Assembly: GCF_016342705.1 (NCBI RefSeq)
Contig: NZ_JAEINV010000001.1
Coordinates: 434,001-498,000, forward strand
From: Lutibacter sp.
GTDB taxonomy: Bacteria > Bacteroidota > Bacteroidia > Flavobacteriales > Flavobacteriaceae
DNA: 64,000 nucleotides
Direction: 5' to 3'
The position numbers and the translations under genes are program-made. Positions 17,571 through 24,573 of the stretch are shown here, piece after piece. Numbering within the stretch: position 1 is the first letter of the stretch; each line of letters opens with the position of its first letter. The notes under the pieces are model-generated. The model was given only the letters and a program-made list of their open reading frames with translations. It had not been told where the DNA came from and did not search any database.

Positions 17571-20081
17571 TTAAAATCCTAACCTCAATTTATAAGTTAA
17601 TTTTACAGCTAAATTATCTGTCCAAATAGGGTTTGTATATGCACCATATCTATAAAATGCGCTAAATCCAAAACCTTTTAATAATGAATTAATTTCCATA
17701 CCGCTTTCAATATATCCTCTATTCATGCTTTTAAAAATTAAGCCGTTATGGTATTCTGGATGCTCAATAGCTCCCATTGCAGCTCTTGTGGCAATACTAA
17801 TTTGAGGCTTAAATTTTTTGCTTAGTTTTAGCGGTTCAAAACTTTGTTTTAAATGAATTGCTAAAAACCGATCAGAAACAAACTCATTATATCCCATGGT
17901 TTCAAAGCTGTTTTTTCCTGCAAAAGTAATACGTTTAAACCACGGACTTTTATAAGTATAGTTAGGCGTTGCATTGTATAAATGCGAAATAGGAGCGTCT
18001 CCAAAAACTATTCCTCCTTCAACTAAAATATTTGTGACACCTTTTCTAAGTGGTTTAATTCTATGTAAAATTCTTAGATTAATTTGAGTAAAATCAAAAT
18101 CACTTCTAAATAAATTTTCAATACTTTTAGCAACTTGAAGTGTTAATTGAGGAAATGCATTTTTTATGGTTAATTTCCCAATTGGTGAATTCATAAATTC
18201 ACTTTTAGGACTGTATTGTAAGTTAAATGAAGCAGTTGTTAACCGGTATCTAGAAATATCTTTAGAGGAATTTAAAAACTGATAATTAAAAACTGGCGCA
18301 TAATCTCCTGAGCTAATTTGAAGTTTAGCTTCTAAATTTGGTTGAATATCATGTTCAAAATATGTACTTACAGTTTTATAGTTGTAAAATTTATCAATAT
18401 TTAAATTTCTTGGATTTATTGGTGAAAACGACGTGTTTTCGGCAATAAAATCTAAAGCAGCAGCTTCTTTTAAGTCGTTTGTAAAATTTGCGCCAAACCA
18501 AGTGTTAGATTCTTTATTTAATCTTGTTGCAGCACCAATACTATATTTATAGTCCTTATCTTTTGTTCCGTAAGCTATGTATGATTCTATCTTAAATGTA
18601 TTCGAAAAATTTTGATTTGTAACACCACCAAATCCTACTCTTAAACCTTCATAATTGTTAAGATTTATAATTTTCCCAAGATTTAAATTAATGTATTTAG
18701 TATGGAAATATCCTTTTAATAGATTTCGGCCCAAAGCAATTTTACCTTCTATATTTTCACTTTTGGCAATGCTATCTAAATTCAGATATGTTGCTTTTCC
18801 TCTGTCAGATAATGAGTCAGTTCTGTACAAACTCCAAAATTCTTCCGATTTTTTTCCTGCATCATCATTAAATTTTATGGTAGAAGATGAGTTTTTAACA
18901 ATTAATTGTGGATTTATTTCAATATTACTATTTTCAGTTTTAGATATAAAATAGGAAACATCTGAAGGTCCGTTTGTGTTTGTTTTTATAATGGAATCAT
19001 TTTCCACGGAATTTGAAACCTTCACCATTCCCCCAAATAAATTCACATTTTCATCATTATCACCTTTTTTAATAATAATATTCATGTCTGACGGAAACCA
19101 GCAATTACATTCTTTTATAAAAGTATAATTCTGAGTAGCTTTTACATTTACAATTGCTTTTAATTCAGCCATTCCCTTTGTAATGGCAAAACTTTGAGAA
19201 TCAATATATAAGACACCTTCAATTCCTGTGAAATCTTTTTTAATTTTAGGTTTAAAGTAAATTAAAATTGATTGATTGTAAGCTGTTTTAATGGTGTCTA
19301 ATATTTTATAATCGTAATGTTTTAATGCATTGTTGGCTATAGGGTTTATATATTTTGTTCCGGCAATTGTATAAAATTCATTGTAAAAAGAAAAGTCTTG
19401 AAACGTTACAGCTAATAATTCATAAATTGGTTGTTGTAATCCAGCCATTCTAGATGCCATTATAATTTCCTTTGTTTTTTTTCCTTTTTGAAATTGAAAT
19501 TGAGAAATTTTTTCAGAAATATACAAATGCTGTTTATCTATATCTTTTTTAAATTTATAATTAGTAGAATCAACTTTTAAAAATTTTTTATTGCCATTTT
19601 TTAAAACATACACAGAATCAATTTTTCCGTTTATAGAATCGGGATGTGCAGTTACTAAAAGTTTAGTATAAGCATCAAACTTAAAAGAATTTAAGGAGCC
19701 TTCAATATTGTTTTTATCTTTATTTTTTATGGTGTTTCTAATAATTTCAAGAGCAGGATTTTCAGTTGCAGTAATTAAAATTTCGTTTAAACTTTCTGTG
19801 GAAGGCTCAAGCTGAATTTTAATATATGTATCGGTACTATTTACCTGAATTATAATAGTTTTGTATCCAACGTATGACACTTTTAGTTCATTGAAGGCTG
19901 TTTTGCTTTTTATTTGAAACTTACCATCTACATCTGTTAAAGTTCCAGTGTTTGAATTTGTGATTATTGAAGCAAAAGGGAGTGGTTTTTTTGTAGAACT
20001 ATCTGTTACTAAACCTTGAATTTGATTTTGTGAAAAAACGAGTATTGGAAAGAATAAAATTAAAAATAAACTTTTTTTCAT
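17571..20081 (-). CDS. Outer-membrane protein with carboxypeptidase-like domain and DUF5686 barrel
   Basis: The 836-residue protein begins with a signal peptide (MKKSLFLILFFPILVFSQNQ), then a CarboxypepD_reg-like beta-sandwich (about 22-105: IQGLVTDSSTKKPLPFASI, GTLTDVDGKFQIK, LKVSYVGYKTI). The rest matches the DUF5686 family, a long region ending in many short beta strands and a terminal aromatic residue (KLTYKLRLGF), as expected for an outer-membrane barrel. The carboxypeptidase-like domain is the same module that precedes SusC/TonB-dependent transporters, but no plug or TonB box is seen. Function of the family is unknown. It is transcribed alone from its own -7 element. Confidence 0.88.
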   Translation of the reverse strand: MKKSLFLILFFPILVFSQNQIQGLVTDSSTKKPLPFASIITNSNTGTLTDVDGKFQIKSKTAFNELKVSYVGYKTIIIQVNSTDTYIKIQLEPSTESLNEILITATENPALEIIRNTIKNKDKNNIEGSLNSFKFDAYTKLLVTAHPDSINGKIDSVYVLKNGNKKFLKVDSTNYKFKKDIDKQHLYISEKISQFQFQKGKKTKEIIMASRMAGLQQPIYELLAVTFQDFSFYNEFYTIAGTKYINPIANNALKHYDYKILDTIKTAYNQSILIYFKPKIKKDFTGIEGVLYIDSQSFAITKGMAELKAIVNVKATQNYTFIKECNCWFPSDMNIIIKKGDNDENVNLFGGMVKVSNSVENDSIIKTNTNGPSDVSYFISKTENSNIEINPQLIVKNSSSTIKFNDDAGKKSEEFWSLYRTDSLSDRGKATYLNLDSIAKSENIEGKIALGRNLLKGYFHTKYINLNLGKIINLNNYEGLRVGFGGVTNQNFSNTFKIESYIAYGTKDKDYKYSIGAATRLNKESNTWFGANFTNDLKEAAALDFIAENTSFSPINPRNLNIDKFYNYKTVSTYFEHDIQPNLEAKLQISSGDYAPVFNYQFLNSSKDISRYRLTTASFNLQYSPKSEFMNSPIGKLTIKNAFPQLTLQVAKSIENLFRSDFDFTQINLRILHRIKPLRKGVTNILVEGGIVFGDAPISHLYNATPNYTYKSPWFKRITFAGKNSFETMGYNEFVSDRFLAIHLKQSFEPLKLSKKFKPQISIATRAAMGAIEHPEYHNGLIFKSMNRGYIESGMEINSLLKGFGFSAFYRYGAYTNPIWTDNLAVKLTYKLRLGF

Positions 20082-20105
20082 GGGTTAGTTTGCAACAATT
20101 AATAA

Positions 20106-20113
20106 CAAATATA
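20106..20113 (-). promoter_or_regulatory. Candidate promoter for the DUF5686 gene
   Basis: On the minus strand it reads TATATTTG (TAnnTTTG), 25 bases before the ATG. A TTG at 20132-20134 gives an 18-base spacing but lies within the frr terminator. Confidence 0.55.
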
Positions 20114-20121
20114 AGGTAATA

Positions 20122-20147
20122 AAAAAGCACTCAAGAGAGTGCTTTTT
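20122..20147 (-). terminator. Rho-independent terminator after frr
   Basis: AAAAAGCACTC and GAGTGCTTTTT form an 11-bp perfect stem with an AAGA loop, 31 bases past the frr stop. Confidence 0.93.
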
Positions 20148-20177
20148 AGTTTTTGGATAAGTTTAACTTTTTAAAAG

Positions 20178-20732
20178 TTAAACCTTCATAATTTCAATAT
20201 CTTTCACTTTGTACAGTTCATCAACTTCTGAAATAAATTTATCAGTTAATTTTTGAATATCTATTTCAGCATTTGCTTGCATGTCTTCAGAAGCATCTGC
20301 TTTTTTAATTTCCTGCATAGCTTCTCTTCGGTCATTTCTAATTCCAATTTTAGCATCTTCAGCTACCATTTTAGCTTGTTTAGATAAATCTCTTCTTCTT
20401 TCTTCTGTTAAAACAGGAACATTAATTATAATTACTTCTCCATTATTCATTGGGTTGAAACCTAAATTAGCAATCATAATTGCTTTTTCAATTTCATGTA
20501 ACATCTTTTTTTCCCAAGGTTGCACTGTAATTGTATGTGCATCCATTGTATTCACATTGGCAACTTGAGATAATGGAGTTTGAGATCCGTAATATTCTAC
20601 GGTTACACCACCTAACATAGCTGGACTAGCTTTTCCAGCTCTAATGTTTCTAAATTCTTTTTCTAAATGAGTAATGGCATTCTGCATTAACTCGCGCGCA
20701 CTATCTATTATAAAAGCTAATTCTTCATTCAT
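20178..20732 (-). CDS. frr: Ribosome recycling factor
   Basis: Frr, with EF-G, splits the post-termination ribosome. The 184-residue length is standard, and conserved segments are visible: HLEKEFRNIRAGKASPAML (about 22-40), LTEERRRDLSKQAKMVAEDAK (about 107-127) and the final IDEL-like EVDELYKVKDIEIMKV. It lies 24 bases after pyrH, the usual pyrH-frr pair, and is followed by a strong terminator. No anomalies. Confidence 0.97.
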   Translation of the reverse strand: MNEELAFIIDSARELMQNAITHLEKEFRNIRAGKASPAMLGGVTVEYYGSQTPLSQVANVNTMDAHTITVQPWEKKMLHEIEKAIMIANLGFNPMNNGEVIIINVPVLTEERRRDLSKQAKMVAEDAKIGIRNDRREAMQEIKKADASEDMQANAEIDIQKLTDKFISEVDELYKVKDIEIMKV

Positions 20733-20756
20733 ATTTGAAAAACTTTAATTATTCTA

Positions 20757-21464
20757 CTATTTATCAACTATTGTTCCAATATTTTCACCAGAAACTACTT
20801 TTTCTAAGTTTCCTTTTTTGTTCATATCAAAAACAACAATAGGTAAGTTATTTTCCTGACTTAAAGCAAAAGCTGTCATATCCATAACTTTCAATCCTTT
20901 ATTCATTACTTCTTTATATGTAATTGAGTCAAATTTAATGGCATCGCTGTTTTTTTCAGGATCAGAATTGTAAATACCATCCACTCTTGTGCCTTTTAAA
21001 ATTACATCAGCGCCAATTTCAATGGCTCTTAATACGGCTGCAGTATCTGTAGTAAAATATGGATTTCCTGTTCCACCTCCAAATATTACAACTCTTCCTT
21101 TTTCTAAGTGACGAACAGCTCTTCTTTTAATAAATGGTTCTGCGACTTGTTCCATTTTAATAGCTGTTAGCAGTCTCGTAAAAATACCTTGATCCTCTAA
21201 GGCACTTTGCAAAGCTAAACCATTAATAACGGTAGCGAGCATTCCCATATAATCTCCCTGAACACGATCCATTCCGTTACTTGCACCAGAAACACCTCTA
21301 AAAATGTTTCCTCCGCCAATAACAATAGCGACTTCTATTCCTTTGTCAAGAATTGTTTTTATATCTTTAGCATAATCAGCTAAACGAGTGGGGTCAATTC
21401 CATATTGACGATCTCCCATAAGTGCTTCACCACTTAATTTTAAAAGAATTCTTTTGTATGCCAT
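20757..21464 (-). CDS. pyrH: Uridylate kinase (UMP kinase)
   Basis: PyrH phosphorylates UMP to UDP in pyrimidine nucleotide synthesis. The 235-residue protein has the amino-acid-kinase signatures [14 protein letters not shown] at the N-terminus, [10 protein letters not shown] around 48-57, and [19 protein letters not shown] around 128-148. It is co-transcribed with frr. Its promoter has a -7 element just upstream, so pyrH-frr is separate from the rplM-tsf operon, from which it is also separated by a terminator. Confidence 0.97.
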   Translation of the reverse strand: MAYKRILLKLSGEALMGDRQYGIDPTRLADYAKDIKTILDKGIEVAIVIGGGNIFRGVSGASNGMDRVQGDYMGMLATVINGLALQSALEDQGIFTRLLTAIKMEQVAEPFIKRRAVRHLEKGRVVIFGGGTGNPYFTTDTAAVLRAIEIGADVILKGTRVDGIYNSDPEKNSDAIKFDSITYKEVMNKGLKVMDMTAFALSQENNLPIVVFDMNKKGNLEKVVSGENIGTIVDK

Positions 21465-21480
21465 AATTTTATAAGTTATG

Positions 21481-21488
21481 CAAATATA
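21481..21488 (-). promoter_or_regulatory. Candidate -7 element for pyrH-frr
   Basis: On the minus strand it reads TATATTTG (TAnnTTTG), 16 bases before the pyrH ATG. Confidence 0.55.
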
Positions 21489-21563
21489 ATAAATACTTTA
21501 AAAGTAAAAGAGGTTAGTTTTTAATGATTTTTGTTTTTTTTAAAATTGAATAGTTCTTAAAAC

Positions 21564-21591
21564 AAAAAACTCGCCAATTTGGCGAGTTTTT
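21564..21591 (-). terminator. Rho-independent terminator after tsf
   Basis: ACTCGCC (21569-21575) pairs with GGCGAGT (21581-21587) around AATTT, flanked by A and T runs. It ends the rplM-rpsI-rpsB-tsf operon. Confidence 0.93.
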
Positions 21592-21610
21592 ATATATAAA
21601 GTGGTTTTTA

Positions 21611-22579
21611 TTAAGCTAACGAAACTCTTTTAAAGTCTGTTACTGTAACGTCACCTAATGAGCTCACGTATTGAGCAACATTAATTTTTTCGTCTTTAAT
21701 AAAGTTTTGATCTAATAAACATTGTTCTTGATCTAAAGAAGTATTATCAGAAATAAAACGTTCTAATTTACCTGGTAAAATTCTATCCCAGATAGCTTCT
21801 GGTTTCCCTTCAGCTTTTAATTCTGCTTTTACTAATTCTTCAGCATGAGCAATAATTTCAGGAGTTAATTGAGCTCTTGAAATAAAAGTAGGAATATTTT
21901 TAAGTGTTTTTCCTAATCTTTTAAACTCTTCGTTTTCTTTTTCAATTACTGCAATTCTAGCTTCAGTTTCAGAAGCAACAAAAGCAGGGTCAAAATCTTT
22001 ATAAGATAAAATTGAAGCACCCATAGCTGCAGCTTGCATAGAAACGTCTTTAGCAACTACATCAGCACCTTTTACGTTTGCAGATAAAGCAGTTACTGAA
22101 GCAATTTTGTTTCCAGCGTGTATATATGATCCAACAAAAGCACCAGATACACATTCAAAAGCACCAATTTCTAATTTTTCACCAATAACACCCGTTTGCT
22201 CAATTAATTTTTCAGCAACAGTTAAGTTACCAAAAGGAGCATTTAAAAAATCTTCTTTTGAAGTGTAGTTCACGGCTATTTTAGCAAATTCAGTTGCTAA
22301 AGCAACGAAAGCATCATTTTTAGCAACGAAATCAGTTTCACAGTTTAATGAAATTACAGCACCTTTGGTGTTGTCATCATTAACATATGCAATTACTGCT
22401 CCTTCTGAAGAATCTCTATCAGCTCTGTTAGCAGCAACTTTTTGTCCTTTTTTACGTAAAATATCAATTGCTTTGTCGAAATCTCCTTCAGCTTCAACAA
22501 GTGCATTTTTGCAGTCCATCATACCGGCTCCGGTAGATTGTCTTAATTTGTTTACTTCTGCGGCTGTAATGTTTGCCAT
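21611..22579 (-). CDS. tsf: Translation elongation factor Ts
   Basis: EF-Ts is the nucleotide-exchange factor for EF-Tu. The N-terminus reads MANITAAEVNKLRQSTGAGM, then MDCKNALVEAEGDFDKAIDILRKKG: the UBA-like domain with the conserved TGAGMMDCK. The two dimerisation subdomains follow, and the SYIHAGNKIASVTAL segment contains the family HxGxK/RI signature. The frame extends 11 codons upstream to 22612, but the ATG at 22577-22579 begins the conserved N-terminus, giving 322 residues. It follows rpsB in the same operon. Confidence 0.97.
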   Translation of the reverse strand: MANITAAEVNKLRQSTGAGMMDCKNALVEAEGDFDKAIDILRKKGQKVAANRADRDSSEGAVIAYVNDDNTKGAVISLNCETDFVAKNDAFVALATEFAKIAVNYTSKEDFLNAPFGNLTVAEKLIEQTGVIGEKLEIGAFECVSGAFVGSYIHAGNKIASVTALSANVKGADVVAKDVSMQAAAMGASILSYKDFDPAFVASETEARIAVIEKENEEFKRLGKTLKNIPTFISRAQLTPEIIAHAEELVKAELKAEGKPEAIWDRILPGKLERFISDNTSLDQEQCLLDQNFIKDEKINVAQYVSSLGDVTVTDFKRVSLA

Positions 22580-22622
22580 TTTGTTTATATTTTTTGTTGA
22601 ATTTAAATTCAACTATTATACA

Positions 22623-23351
22623 TTAATTATCGTTATCGTCAGATTCTTTACTGTCTTTGTTAACTTTTCTATCAGCTAAACCTTCAGCAATTGCATCTGT
22701 AATATAACCTAATACTTTTGTAATAGATTTTGAAGCATCATCATTTGCAGGTACTACATAATCAATTCCTCTAGGGTCAGAGTTTGTATCAACCATTGCA
22801 AAAATTGGAATGCTTAAATTTTTAGCTTCAGCAACCGCAATGTGTTCTTTTTTAACATCAACAATAAAAATTGCTCCAGGTAAACGTGTCATATCTGAAA
22901 TTGAACCTAAGTTTTTTTCTAGTTTTTCACGTTGACGGTTAATTTGTAATTTTTCTCTTTTAGAAAGTGCATCAAATGATCCATCTAATTTCATTCTGTC
23001 AATAGATGACATTTTTTTAACAGCTTTTCTAATAGTTACAAAGTTAGTTAACATACCACCTGGCCATCTTTCAGTGATGTAAGGCATGTTTACGCTTGCA
23101 GATTTTTCAGCAATAATTTCTTTTGCTTGTTTTTTTGTAGCTACAAAAAGGATTTTTCTTCCAGATGCTGCAATTTTCTTTAAGGCTTCAGCGGCTTCAT
23201 CAATTTTTGCTGCAGTTTTGTATAAATCTATAATATGAACGCCGTTACGCTCTCCATATATATAAGGAGCCATGTTTGGATCCCATTTTCTTGTTAGGTG
23301 ACCAAAGTGTACACCTGCGTCTAATAATTCTTGAACTTCTATGTTTGTCAT
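22623..23351 (-). CDS. rpsB: 30S ribosomal protein S2
   Basis: The 242-residue protein carries the S2 signatures: VQELLDAGVHFGHLTRKWDP at the start, KKQAKEIIAEKS, and ITERWPGGMLTNFVTIRKAV in the middle, with PGAIFIVDVKKEHIAVAEA later. It ends with an acidic tail (SKESDDNDN). S2 is a structural protein at the head-body junction of the small subunit and in other bacteria represses its own operon. It lies between rpsI and tsf, with a structured 175-bp leader upstream and tsf 43 bases downstream. Confidence 0.97.
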   Translation of the reverse strand: MTNIEVQELLDAGVHFGHLTRKWDPNMAPYIYGERNGVHIIDLYKTAAKIDEAAEALKKIAASGRKILFVATKKQAKEIIAEKSASVNMPYITERWPGGMLTNFVTIRKAVKKMSSIDRMKLDGSFDALSKREKLQINRQREKLEKNLGSISDMTRLPGAIFIVDVKKEHIAVAEAKNLSIPIFAMVDTNSDPRGIDYVVPANDDASKSITKVLGYITDAIAEGLADRKVNKDSKESDDNDN

Positions 23352-23526
23352 TTGTATTTAGTTTACGTTCCGTTGAGAGTTAGCAATAGGGAAGTAGCGA
23401 TAATCGATCTTCCCTATTTGGATGCTAAACTTTATATCAGTCATTGACTGAACAACGACAACTTTGTTTTTGTTTTTAATTTCAATGAACCACCAAATAA
23501 ATTGGTGAAACCAATAAGTAAAACGA
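23352..23526 (-). promoter_or_regulatory. Structured leader between rpsI and rpsB
   Basis: This 175-bp gap inside an otherwise compact operon holds two inverted repeats. AATAGGGAAG (23385-23394) pairs perfectly with CTTCCCTATT (23409-23418), with a smaller CGAT/ATCG pair inside its loop. CACCAA (23491-23496) pairs with TTGGTG (23502-23507) just after the rpsI stop. In the rpsB mRNA the large hairpin would lie about 35-70 bases before the start codon, a plausible site for S2 feedback or an RNA-processing signal. No TAnnTTTG match is evident on the coding strand. Confidence 0.5.
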
Positions 23527-23913
23527 TTAACGTTTCGAGAATTGGAATTTTTTTCTTGCTTTCTTTTGACCGAATTTTTTACGTTCAACCATTCTTGGGT
23601 CTCTTGTAAGTAATCCTTCTGGTTTCAAGATTGTTCTGTTTTCAGCATCTAAGAAAACTAACGCTCTAGATATTCCTAAACGAATTGCTTCAGCTTGACC
23701 TGTAATTCCACCTCCATAAACATTTACTTTAATATCAAAATTACTTGCATTATCAGTTAAGTTTAATGCTTGTAATACTTTATACTGTAAGTGTGATGTT
23801 GTAAAGTAGTCTTTATAATCTTTTTTGTTTACAGTAATGTTTCCAGTACCGTCTGAAAGATATACACGAGCAACAGCCGTTTTTCTTCTACCAATTTTGT
23901 GTATTGTATCCAT
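23527..23913 (-). CDS. rpsI: 30S ribosomal protein S9
   Basis: This is a 128-residue basic protein. S9 signatures include IGRRKTAVARVYLSDGTGNI at the start, GGGITGQAEAIRLGISRAL in the middle, and the C-terminus ERKKFGQKKARKKFQFSKR, a variant of the usual KKARR-RPQFSKR tail that reaches the P site. Its start codon overlaps the rplM stop as TAATG, so translation is coupled to L13, a pairing conserved across bacteria. Confidence 0.97.
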   Translation of the reverse strand: MDTIHKIGRRKTAVARVYLSDGTGNITVNKKDYKDYFTTSHLQYKVLQALNLTDNASNFDIKVNVYGGGITGQAEAIRLGISRALVFLDAENRTILKPEGLLTRDPRMVERKKFGQKKARKKFQFSKR

Positions 23914-24368
23914 TATTTAAGGTCGTTAAGGTTAATAACTTTAGGAGTTTGTGCTGCTTGGCTATGTTCTGCTCCTGCATAAACATATAAGTTTCTGTAC
24001 AAAGCGCTACCTAATTTGTTTTTTGGTAACATCCCTTTTACTGCTTTTTCAACAAGACGTGTTGGGTCTTTTTGAAATAATTCAGTAGCTGTTAATGATC
24101 TTTGACCACCTGGATAACCTGTGTGACGAATGTAAGATTTGTCACTCCATTTTTTTCCAGTTAAATTGATTTTGTCCGCGTTGATTACTACTACATTGTC
24201 TCCACAGTCTACGTGAGGAGTGTAGTTAGTTTTGTATTTACCTCTAATTAGCATTGCTATTTTAGAAGCTAGACGACCCAACGTTTGGCCGTCTGCATCA
24301 ACTAGAACCCACTCTTTAGTAGCGGTAACTTTGTTAGCTGACACTGTTTTGTAACTTAATGTATTCAC
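23913..24368 (-). CDS. rplM: 50S ribosomal protein L13
   Basis: L13 is a primary assembly protein of the large subunit. Core segments are WVLVDADGQTLGRLASKIA, DCGDNVVVINADKINLTGKKW and the GMLPKNKLGSALYRNLYVYAG region. The frame is open upstream to 24425, but those codons would lie in the 5' leader hairpin. I place the start at the GTG of 24366-24368 (reading VNTLSYKTVSANKVT), because flavobacterial L13 proteins begin close to that point; this gives 151 residues. A GTG start is unusual for a ribosomal protein in this group but no ATG lies nearby. It heads the rplM-rpsI-rpsB-tsf operon. Confidence 0.93.
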   Translation of the reverse strand: MNTLSYKTVSANKVTATKEWVLVDADGQTLGRLASKIAMLIRGKYKTNYTPHVDCGDNVVVINADKINLTGKKWSDKSYIRHTGYPGGQRSLTATELFQKDPTRLVEKAVKGMLPKNKLGSALYRNLYVYAGAEHSQAAQTPKVINLNDLK

Positions 24369-24404
24369 AATTAAATTCTTTGTTATAGTTAAACATTTAT
24401 TTTT

Positions 24405-24430
24405 CTCCCTAAAAAGGGAGTGCAAATGTA
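24405..24430 (-). promoter_or_regulatory. Promoter and 5' hairpin of the rplM operon
   Basis: On the minus strand TACATTTG (24423-24430) matches TAnnTTTG. The sequence just downstream, CTCCCT (24405-24410) with AGGGAG (24415-24420), makes a tight hairpin at or very near the predicted 5' end of the mRNA, about 40-50 bases before the GTG start. It may stabilise the transcript or act as an autoregulatory site. Confidence 0.5.
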
Positions 24431-24573
24431 CAAACTATTATTTAGATAACAAATAGTAATTTAATGTTAATTTTGGTTACTTTAAATTGACTAATAAAAA
24501 GGCTAAATTATTAATAGTCAAAACATCATGTGAACTAGTTGTTTTTAATAAAAGTATAATTTTAAAATTTATT

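Noticed and set aside
20757-24368. pyrH-frr and rplM-rpsI-rpsB-tsf as one operon
   Set aside because: A strong terminator at 21564-21591 and a -7 element at 21481-21488 separate them.
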